The notes under the pieces were generated by a model that saw only the letters and a list, made by a program, of their open reading frames with translations, was not told the DNA's origin and searched no databases. The position numbers and the translations under genes are program-made. A stretch of DNA of 34,945 bases from Elysia marginata. Its lineage: Eukaryota > Mollusca > Gastropoda > Plakobranchidae. The stretch covers positions 551,116-586,060 of the forward strand of contig BMAT01009971.1 of assembly GCA_019649035.1 (NCBI GenBank), written 5' to 3'. This document shows, one piece after another, positions 12,101-23,800 of the stretch (positions are counted from its first letter, which is position 1; each line of letters starts with the position of its first letter).

Positions 12101-15100
12101 TCTGTAGGTGAGACTGGTACGCCTGCCTCTGCTGAAGAGTTCCTCGCGTCGGTGTTGAGCATGCGCTTCCTACCCCGACCAGACCCAGTTCCTCATCACT
12201 CTTCAGGCGGGCACGTTCCCGGGCCTGAAGCTTGGCCTTCTCCATCTCGGCTTGGCGGATCTCTCGGATCTGATCTGCCCTCAGGACACCGGGACTCGAG
12301 GCAGCACTGCTCGGCATGGATGGAGGGTTTGGTAAAAGTCTCTTGTGTACCTGCACGTTTTCTGGCTTGATAAGAAACCTGGGTTGTGTTTTCTTCTCAG
12401 GCGCGCACGGCGTGTAAAACTGTTCCTCAGTCTCGCTCTCGTCAGCAAAAGGAATGTCGTCTTCAGGGGACTTGGGTATGATAATTCCATGCGCAGATAT
12501 TTTCTTTTTCTTATCCAGCTCTACATCTGACTCGGTTTTATCAGAGGATGAGCCCAGCTTCAGTTTGCTCTTATCAAGAGGTACTTTTGTCTTTGCTGGC
12601 GGTTTGAAAACAGGTTTGGAGATGGGCTTGGTGAAGGAAGGAGCATCAGAGAAAGTTGGTTTGCCAGTCTTTGGGGTTTTGGTGATGGATGTGGATGTCA
12701 ATGGAGCTTGTGGGGGCTTAGTAATGATACGCTCTGATTTCTTTGGTTCTGAGGTAGATGACTTAGGAATGGGCAAAGGTCGACTTGCCGTAACTTTGTT
12801 CCCCTGGGCAGAGTTGGCAGGTTTCGGGTCAGATTGTCTGCTTGCAAGTTTAGGAGATGAACACATGATGGGCTGGTCCTGGGGTGGCAGTCTTGCAGCC
12901 GACTGGAGAGGCTGTCTTGAGAGTACATTGAGCTTCGGGAGTTCAGGGAGCTTACGTTGCTGCTTTTTGACTGGATTTGCTGCCCCATTGCCCTTCTTTG
13001 AGGCTGTGTCAGAGTTGTCGGGAGCAGAAGTTGGTTTCCCAGCATAGGAGATGGTCCCAAATTTGGGAGCAGTCTCCTTGGTAACAGCTTTGTTGAGTAT
13101 TGAAGACGATGGCAATGATACCGGTTTTGATTGGGTGATCTGAGGCCATGAGGAGATCAAAGTTTTATTTACAAAAGTAGGTTGTGGCAAGTTTTCTGCG
13201 GGCGAGACAAAAACGTCACTACCTGAGGAGTCTCGAGCGTTGGGGGTTGGAGACAGTTGGTCAGGAGATACTGTTGTGGCAGGCGCTGTCGGGCTGATGG
13301 GGGGTGAGGTGAGAGATTTGCGAGGACGGGGGACAGGTGCTGCCTGGGCTACACTTGGCTTGGGTGAAAACTTCTGATTGGAGGTGGAGGAGGAGGAGGA
13401 CAGGTCGTTACTTTCCTCTTTTGTCCTGTTGGAGGCCTCGCTTACACTAGAGTCAGGAGTTTGATACAGACTACTGTTGCCTGTTGCCGTTGAATCATCA
13501 GCCGCAACTTTTTCACCAGTCACGTTATTGCACAAAGAATTAGAATTGTCTTTTGTCAAGTTTTCAGAAATGGGGGAGCTGATAGGGGTGGGACTCGAAG
13601 CATCAACTTTGGGTGCTAAAGTTTTGTCCTGCTCCACAATATCTTCAGGGTCAGAGTAAGATTCCCCAAGCGCCAGACTTATGGTGGTGGTGTAGTCTTT
13701 CATCATGTCAGCATCAGGTTTGATGTCGTCGTCACCTGGCCTGATGTCCAGAGTCTGACCAGCAAACTCGTCTACGACTGCCGAGCTCACAGACTCGGAG
13801 TCTGATCCACTCGGTGTGGAGATTGAAAAACTAGAATGAGCGAGCTCATCAGCCACTTCAAACGTCTTGTTTGCCCCCGCCTCTTTCTTCTTCTTCTTTC
13901 CACCTTTGAGTTTCTTCACTTTCTTCTTCGGACTGCCGCGTCTGTTAGTCACAAACTTGTCGTCAATGTTGGCTATGACAAGGTCATCAATGTCAGAGTT
14001 GTCAGACAGATCGGGCATGGCGGCAACATTTTCCAGGACATGACGCAGCGTGTCATCCCCTGTGTCTGGCGCTATATCAGATAGACCTGTGCCCATCTCT
14101 CCTTCAGTCTTTCTTTTCTCATCATTCTCAGCTGAAATTTGCTCACCAGAAACTTCTTCTTTAGTCTCTGGCGATAACTGATCCTCCACCTGCTCTTCAA
14201 CCCTCAGCAATTTATCGGAACTTTCTACTTCTTCAGTTGGCTCACTAACAGTGCCGGGGCCACCCTCTGTGTCCGGCTCCGCCACCTTTAACTGAACTTC
14301 GACACTCGGACTCCGAGACATGGATGAACGAGCTTGAGAATTATCCGTGGTGGTTGGGTCGGTACGGCCAGCCTCGCTGTCACTCGCACCAGACTTGGAC
14401 ATGCGACGATGATCTCCCTTTGAACTCCTCCTCTGTCTTTTCAGACGAAACTTCCTAGTCTTAAGTCCACTGGGGCTAAGCCGACCCTCTATAAACACCT
14501 CATTCTCACCGGAGTCTGACGTCTCGTTCCTCGACTGCCGGTCGACTACAGGCTGAGATTCTGGACTCTTGGTGTCAAAGTCATGTAACAATTGCTCCAT
14601 GGCTTTACTGACAGCCGTTTTCTCCATCATGTCGTCATCTTCATCCTCATTATCTCCCCTCTCATCATCTCCATCATCACTTCCTGTCTCTACTGGAGCC
14701 AGTTTGTTGACAACATTCTCTGTCTTTAGTACGCCTAGATCAAATGAAGGCCGCTTCAGTATCGACTGAGGTTTCTTGGGTTCAGCAACATTTGGAACAG
14801 ACTGGCTAGATTTTCTGGTTAAGCTTGCCGAAGGAAACTTGTCCTCCTCATCTTTTTCTTTGTCTTCTCGGAGAGGCTGCTGTTCTTCCACCTCAACCTC
14901 CATGGGTTTCTCCAGAGGGTCAAATGCCTCATCCAGATCTTCTATGTCTACTTCTGCCCACCTATCGGCAGCAAATGCCTCTCTCAGCTCCGCTAGCGAT
15001 CCTGTCTGAGCAACTCGCTGAGACCTAAGGTCTGGGCTCTTCGGGTCCGTCTCCAAACTTTCAGAGATATCGGTACTTTTGGGCGACACGCTGCCTGCCC

Positions 15101-17861
15101 TTACCCTCCCGGACAGACTCTTGCTGTCTGGCGAAGAAATAACTCTGCTGTCAGAAGATGAGACTACCCCGTTGTCTGGTGTAGATATTATCTTTCTCAG
15201 CGGCTTTTTCTTCTTTTTCGCTTTGTCAGCTTTCTTGTCTGGAGACATGGTCTTCACCTTTTCTTCAACTTCCTTTTCTTCAGGTTCTATTTTAGGCTCT
15301 TCCTTCTCTTCCTGAACTTCCTGTCCTTTTTTGCCGATGCCGAACATGCTGAAGGGATCGAGGCTCACTGGTGTGGGAACCGCAGAAAAGAAATTGGCTT
15401 TGCTGGCCGAGAGACGCGAGCCAGGGCTCACTGGCGTCTTCAAGTTCACCGTACCCCGAGAGCCTGTTTTAGACTGATGAAATTCATTGGGCTCTTCTTC
15501 GTCACTTGAGCTTTCCGTCTCATATTCAGAATCTGAAGAGGTAAAAAAGATTGGATGAGATGAGTGAATTTTCTGTTCTTCCATTTTATACTTTAAAAAA
15601 TTGTAAATAGATTTACGTCCTAAAACAAGCGCAGAGTCATACAAACAAGACAATCTACTGATTCCTTGTAGAGTCTGAAACTAAGACACAAGGTATAAGA
15701 CCCTGATGATGGTAATAATAATATTAATAATAATAATCATAATGAAATGTGCTTGTATAATCAGAGGAGAGTGTCCTACGCACTAAAATATTTAAAGGAT
15801 GGGACTCTGAGCTTGGCAAATGTTTGCTTCTAATACTAAAAAAACGCAAGGGAAGAGTCAAAGACACCTTACTGCCTCGTAGAGCCTGAAACTAACACAC
15901 CAGATATGAAACTCTGACATGAATAATGGAATTCTGTGCCTTACTAATGTTTGCTTACTGTACTGGACAATATAGAGAAAAAAAAAGCAAGTAAAAAATT
16001 TTTGGTAAGACATCTATTCTAGCTCTAAGAGTACAAACAAAAAAGCAAGTTGTCCACTTTATGACTTCATCAGACAAAAAAAATAACAAAGCATAGGACA
16101 TTTATACACATAAGCACAGAACTGACAAGAAAAGAAAAGCAATAATATTATCATAAACAATAGAAAGTATGTACAATGATAATAAAAAAGAAAAAAAAAC
16201 AATAAAAATATACAGATAAAAAGGTGGGTGTTAGAAGAAATAAAAGTAACTAGATCTAAACCTATAGCAGAAAGGCTCAATTGGGCATTAAGTCTATCAG
16301 ATATATAGTAACACATGAGCTGAGTTTTTTTTTTAAAAAGGTGACGCATCAAATCTAAAATATTTGTTGGTCGTAGTAAAAAGAAATACCAAGGCAAGAC
16401 AGTCAGTACTGACCTCCTTCCACCTCCGTTGACGACTCCTCCTCATCTTCATCGTCATCATCACATTCGTCTTCCTCATCCTCATCTTCTTCATCCTCTT
16501 CATCATCGCCTTTATCATCCTGTGAACGACCAAAACGTGTGTAACCAGAGGCAGATCCGTGCCGCTCGCGCTCACGACGATGTTTCGGCCGTCTCTTGCT
16601 GACTGTGTTATCTCCCTTGGCCACGTCCTCTGAATCTGACGTCGCCACCAGGTCCTCCCGCGAGTGCTGCCTACGCCAACTGCTCACAAACTCACATGCT
16701 TCATCCAGGGTGAGGGGAGAGCTGGGCAGGCCAGACTTGTCCGCCGGGAGACCCAAGGACTCGACCGCGTTCTCCCAGACTTCCGCATCCTCCTCCCCAG
16801 ACCTGGGGATCGTCAGGGAAGAGTAAAATTGTGATGTAGAGGGTTTTCAGTCTTAAGTCAGTTTTTTGGGCATATTGTGACCTTTATATATTTTCTGAAA
16901 CAGCAAACATTTCTTAAAAGAATGTCGCTTGCAGTTTCTAAAAATTCCAGTTGGAAGCTGACATATGGTTGGTCAATACATCCTTCTTTTTTATCTTAAT
17001 TGAAAATTGCATTTATAGTTCTGTTACTCAAAACCAGTATTGGCAAGATAAGACTGAAAGTCCAAAGCTGCTTCACAATTAGAGGATATTTCTTAACAAT
17101 AACCAGGATTGAACCAGTTAAAGATATGTATGCCAATAGAGCATATAAACCAATAAGTGGTTAATCGTTACCTAAGTTACAATAAAAATAGCAAGACTTT
17201 CATTCCATTCAGACACAAAAGTAACTCCATTTCATAATAACAAAGGAATTAAAAATAATCTTCTTAGGCCTTTTGTGTGTTCAAGATTTTTTTTTTCACC
17301 AAGCAAAAAAATTTGTTGAAACAGTCAAATCTTGCCCTAACTTTCCTTCCAAAGCAAGTGTGCTCTGTCCTACATTTTGATTCAGGATAAAAAAAAAAAC
17401 CATGATAAAAAAGTGAAACACTACAAAACTGTTTCCTCTACCATGCTCACTTTATGTCAGTATGGACTTTTTAGCAGCTCCGACATGCAGACATTTCCAT
17501 CGCTAAGTGAGTTTATTTTTAGATCAAAATATCATCACAGATTCAAAATTTTAACATAGTCATTCAGCGCCATTTCTGTATCAGGAATAGAAAATCTCTA
17601 CAATAACTCCTTAATTTGATGTCTCAAGAAAAAAAAAAGAATTTTAAAAAAAAAAGAGAGAGAAAAAAAAAGATAAACCCATTGCCCTATGATGCACAAG
17701 ATGCCATTTTAAGAAGTATAAAAGTTTTGACTCACTGAGAGACTTTCAAGAAATGAGGTTATTTTCAAGCCATGCATTAAACTCTAGAGGGAGGGAGGGG
17801 AGAGAGAGAGAGGAGACAGACACAGAGACAGAGACACACACACAGAGACAGATAGAGAGAC

Positions 17862-17897
<36 letters not shown>

Positions 17898-20800
17898 GAG
17901 ACAGACAGACAGAGACCAAAGGCAAATACCCTCGATGTTTCTGTAAAATGTGATACTGACATATTGCAGCTAATGTCATAATAAATATTTGTCAGCACTG
18001 TTCATCAGCACACATTTATTTGCTTATAAGCTTGAAAAACAACAACTGTTTCTGATAAAAGCATTCGCACTGGTAAAACACATCCAATGTTGATTTAAAT
18101 AGCACATTAAGAAAGAAGAAAAAAAAAGCCACAACATCAAGACAGACTAGGCAAAGGATTAGATTAAATCTTCATGCACTTTGTCCATGTTTTAGGCGAG
18201 AAAAAAAATCACACAGGTCTGTATTCATAAAATGCATTGTTCACTTTTTGACAATTGCAACATTGATGACAAAATGATGAGTCAAGCTTGATTTGCAGGC
18301 ATTTTGCTGAAATCTGTCGTCAAATCACATCACAGTAGAAATGGCTTCAAAAGTGAAAAATTATCACTTTTTTAAAATCAAATAGGATTCTTTATGAACA
18401 AGAAAAGCACATTCATATGTTATGATAAATCAAATTCAATAGAAATTCAATAAACCACTTCACTCATGCTTTATGAATTTTTTTAGCAAATGTATTTTTA
18501 TAGTTCTTTGACTTTTTCAAGGTAAATAGCTTTTCCTTCACTGCTTTTTTTTTCATTACGACAGTAGCTTTAAGATGTAATACTTTCAATGCTTATAAAC
18601 TTATATTCTAAATTTGTGTCCCTTTAGAATCCATGCATTCATTTCAACAGACTTAAAGTCACTATTTTATGATGATTCTTAATTCAATGGTGCTATTACA
18701 TTTTAAGCAATATTCAAAAAATCTAAGACAGACTTTTGTACAGCAAAGATCTTTAAAAAAAAAAAAAAACTTAAGCAAACAAATGCATTTCAATACACCA
18801 AAATTATAGAAATAAGTTTACACAAAGAAAACTTTATCTGAAATCAGGGAAAAATTTAATACCAAAAGAAAAAAAAAGCACAGATGCTTGATCAACAAAA
18901 GACAGAGTAATGAGAAGTCACTGAGGCGACAAACAGAGAAACAGGGAAGTCCTTTCTGGGCCTGCTTTGCAACAAGAAAATTCAAAAAATACTTTCACAA
19001 AAGAGTAAAATTTATTTTTGGAAGATTCAGGGAACATCGGACACTAAACTCTTGCAAGCAAAGAAATGCAAACTTAAAGCATGTTTGATGAGAAAGAAAA
19101 TCTTTATAGTTTTTCCATAGTTTGCAGATGTTTCATTGTTTAAAAATAACCGATTTATATTTGACGGCCATATGAACAAATGCACTGTGCCTAATTTGCT
19201 ACCATTGTAAAATATAAAAAATACAACATGAAAAAAACAGGGTCAAGGGAGACAAGCCTGCTTATCTCAATCTTGATGCAAAGACCAAGAGCAACAGGAA
19301 AACCAAATGCGAGCGACAAGCCACAACATAAAACTGAGAGAAAGTCAAGATAGAACAAAACACATGGCCATGCCGGCAACAATGGGGCTTTACCAGGTTT
19401 CCAGGATCAAAGCCACTTCTGACTCGGACAGATCATCGAAGCTGAGGGGAAAAAACTGGTTTATTGCTTTACAACTTCTTAATGCTTTATACATAGGGAG
19501 AAAACTCGCTGCTTATTGCTTTGCAAGCACTTTCTGCTTCATAAAAGGTGAGTAAACTCTGCTTTTTGCTTTACAACTTCTTTTTACTTCATACAGGGGA
19601 CAAAACTACGTTGCTTTATAGGACCTCTTACTGCTTAATAAAAGGAAAAAAAAACTTTGCGCTTTTTGCTTTACAACTTTATATCTCTTTTATTTTACGT
19701 CCTAACCAGAACTAGATATAAGAACAAAGAAATTTCCTAGTTCAGCATCTCAAACACTCACTCGAAACATTCCGAGTCTGAATCGCTGGAACTTTCCTCG
19801 TCGAGCAGTGCGTCAGACGAAAGCGACGCCCGAAGGTTGTGTTCAAATTGTTCTTCCTCCGACTCTTCCTCCGCTCCGTCAAACGAAATCTCAAACTCCA
19901 CTCGCTCTGGTGTCTTTGTCGGTTTATCTGGCACATCCACAGGTAGCGTAATGGGGCTCAGGTCAGCTGGAGGAGAGAGAAAACATGAGATTTGTTCAAG
20001 TTCAAAAAGATGTACACTTATAGGATAATGTTCCCGAAATAACAAGCGGCCATTAAACTGAGAGTTAATACATTTAATGCAATCATTTATTTGCGCAGAC
20101 AGAGAGCACTGAATATAAAACTTACCTGAAAACTTTATTATTATGTATAAAAATACTTTATCATTCTGTTTCCAGGCAAATTAGACACGCGGAAGTCTTA
20201 CAACCAACAGATATTCAGTGATTTCACATGTATTTTAATAATAAAAATTAGGGATGCCAAAAGATTTTTTGGAAAACAAAATGACAGAAATGAGCCAAGA
20301 ACATTGCATCTCACATAAAACGAATGGCATACGCACACAACCAGATAACGTTGGAAAAAATCTCAGATGAATATACGGTACCCCTGTGAAAGCCACAGAG
20401 AGTCCACAAGGGAGAAGCAGAATGAAGATTGAAACAATTTCTTAGACTTACAGGCCCTCAGAAGCAAGAAGTAGATCTAACACTAAAAAAGAGTCAAAAC
20501 AACATGAACACATTGAGGACAGCCTAGGCAGATCTACAGGGTCTCAATCAAATCCTTATGCTTCCTTCAAAAAAAAATAAAGATGTCACTTATTAAAAAA
20601 CAATGGGCATGTAATAGGGCCTTATTAGGCCTACCTGTATCAGAAATAAAATAATATTTCCTTAAAATAGATGATAAACCCCTCAACATTTACGCTTGAA
20701 TCTAATTTGAAGTGGTCTGGTAAAGAAAGCGAGCAGAAAAAGACAAAAGATAAATTGATTGGCCGACTGTTACTTCTTTGTCTGATTTAATTAAACATTA

Positions 20801-23800
20801 CATTTAGATCAGTAGACTTAGATCTTGTCCCTAGTTCTAGGCAGAGCTTTAATCATGAAAAAGAAATCACACACGTTAAAATTAGACTTAGCCCTACCCC
20901 GATCTGTACACTACATAGGTAAAAAACAAAAAATAAACAGTGGGCTAAAAAAATAAAAACAAACAAGTGTGGTATTATAATTGGGCAGATTGAGGGAGTA
21001 TTTGTCAGTCTTATCCTTGTAGACCAAGACTACATTTAGATCTAGATAAAAAAACAAAAACACTCTACAATTTAACTTCTCACATCAGACTAGCCTAAGT
21101 GAGTAGCAAAGAAGGGTAGGGCTTAGGTTGACCAGATTAACTACCTTAGAGTGCTTGCTAATTCATATTTTTCATTCAAAACTGTTACCAAACCAATAAG
21201 CTTAATTGAAAAATCATACAAATACCAACCTCATTTCATTTCACACATAAAAAATTAAAAAGCAAAGATTTGTTTGAAAAGAACAACTGCAATAAACCAA
21301 GAAGCAGAGGCAAGCTAGATATGTCTACAGCCCTGTCTAAAGCTTTGCCACTTAAAAGGACAACCCAGATTAGCCCCTGCAGCTTTCAGGTTACCTAAGG
21401 CCATACTGGCTAGCACTAGGTTATGCCTGTGTTTTCCGCTGTGTTTTTAGAGATATAAGAAGAACTTCTCACACTCGTAGGCAGAACTTAAAAAACTTGT
21501 ACATTTGCAATTTAAGTATAATAGAAATCACATAATGCATTAACTTGTGGACGTGTTTCGCGGAATCTCTACTAGTTTATAGTATAAAAACATGTACAGG
21601 AAGAATACACAGGATTTTTATTGCTGGTTCCGCAATTTCTCTATTTTTTTCTGAATTCTCAAACCAGGAATTCTCGACCCAGTAGGAACCTTGGATCTTA
21701 TTAAAAATATAACTTTGCTATCTAGATTTACCTCGCTAGTTGAGCCTCTTTCCTAGATTGGCTTAAAAGCAGAACTCACTTCTTTCAACGCATTTCCTGA
21801 AGTGAACACTTTTTTGACATTAAAAGTACTAGCAAAAAAAACACAGACAAACTAGATATTTGGCATCCCAAACGCATTTTGCACACACAATTTATATCAA
21901 AGCCTAGTTGTCTCCCCCTAGCTGGAAATGAAGCCACTCACCAGCGGCTTTTCTCGGAGATTTCTGACGTGAGCCCTTGTTGTCATTCATGTCTGGAGCT
22001 TCCGTGACGACCATCTCGGGCACATTCTCCTGGGCAGCAGTAAAAGATTCACCCGTTAGTTGTTTTTTTTTAACTTTTGAGAAGTCATAAAGTTCAATTA
22101 ATTCTCAAATAATATAAAGCTGTGAGAGAAACATCTTTAGGAGCAAGAAATTATTTTTAAACTGAAATGTGTTTATGAAACAGGTTTATTTGACTCACAA
22201 CCAGCAGAATGTTGCCATTTCAAAATTACAACAATGTGTTTTGCTGAGCTTCCAAACATTAAAAAATTGTATGAAATTATTACTTTGCGAAAAGGTAGTA
22301 AAATTTCTGCTGACATAAAATATAGCTAAAAACTAGACTCAACAGACTTTTGAAAGGCTTTTTTTTTTTTCAAGTTTCTGACTCATTTGGACTGGTTGTG
22401 ACATATTTTATAATAATTCATGCAACATTATTGAATACGATGGTACCTGTTGAAAAAGTTAGAATGTATAAATAGTTGAAAACACACAACATTAGCTGAA
22501 ATCGGTCAACAGAGTTTTCATTTCTAAAAAGTTTGCTGATAAACTTACTTTGGCCTCTTCCTCATCCAGCCCACGTTTTCTGGCTGGTCGCAGTCGCATC
22601 TCCGGCAGGGCATGACGGTAACAATAGAACTTCACTGAAATACAAATACATGAAAACATTTTAAGATTGAGAGTTCCTCTCATATGACGCAGTAACAGTA
22701 CAGCATCACTGAAACACAATCACGTTAAACGTTTTAACGCTGAGCATTCCGTTGATGTAACGCATCAACCATGAAAACTCACTAGTAAACCACAACCACA
22801 TTCAAAATTTTAAAACCGAATGTATTGTTGACGCCAACATTTCAGAATAAAATAGATCATAAACATTGGTTAAAATTCGCTCTCGTTTCAAGAGTCAGAA
22901 AAAAGATGACACATCACAGACTTATAACATCACTGGAAACATTGTTAAAAGTTTTCCCAATTTTTCAAGACGCATTTCTCTCCAATTGGTCTTTATATTT
23001 CAATGTGCTTGGGAAACAAGCTACATTCTCTTCAACAGGCATCCGTCTTTCCCCAAACCGGTTGCAAACACAACGCACCTGGTTTAGCCTCTCGGTCACA
23101 CGAGTAGTTGGTCAAGCGAAGTCCCACACCGCAGTGGTCACACTTGAGACACTGGCGGTGGAAGAACACGCCTTCGGCACTCATTCTCTCCATCAGGTAA
23201 ACTCGCTTGTGACAGAAGTGGCAAAACTCGCTCGCCGAGGAAGCTGCTAGAAGCGTTGGCTGGCCCTTCTGAAAAATACCATCAAAATCGACGTGTTGAC
23301 TGTGCTGCCAACATACAGTGTAGATCTATTTTTCTTGCCTACAAAATGTCTATCCTTGACTCCCAAAATGACAATACTCCGATTTTAGTATAATGCTGAG
23401 AATAGCTTGATATGTTGCAACAAATAGTTCATATACCTCTTCAAATTTTTATAATCAAGCTATATCAGAAGTTCATAGATAAGAATACAGCTCTATAGAT
23501 GAGAAAGGAAATGGTGCCTTGCTCCATCTCCAGATTTCCTCCTTTTAAGAAAATTGAGTTTGAACATTATGAATCTACCTTGTTCCACTTATTAAAACTA
23601 TTTTGTAAAATGATCATATCTCTGCAAAGAGGTTGAAGTTTGATTATTTCTTTTGTGAGCTATAAAAACAAACTACGACTTTTTCAATTGTGCATGATAT
23701 AGTTTACACTGGCAAAACTAGAGGTAGAACAAAGCAGTTTTCAGGCCATACAGAACATAAGTGCGTAATAACAAGACAAGAATATAGTCTATTCTTGGTG

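Larger units (their letters stand above)
16803..19393 (-). other. Intron, 2591 bp
   Basis: AT-rich. Holds one copy of a dispersed repeat (17014-17140) and a purine microsatellite (17786-17915). Nothing recognised in 17920-19390. Confidence 0.85.

Noticed and set aside
12454-13047. 197-codon open frame on the + strand
   Set aside because: Lies antisense inside the giant MICAL exon. Its composition mirrors the coding strand and it shows no domain.
17753-17998. Open frames on both strands rich in Arg/Glu or Ser/Leu
   Set aside because: Pure translation of the GA/CA microsatellite.
20249-21870. Second hAT-like element bounded by GGGATGCCAAA inverted ends
   Set aside because: Only 11 bp match and no target duplication. 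Expected occasionally by chance in AT-rich DNA of this size.
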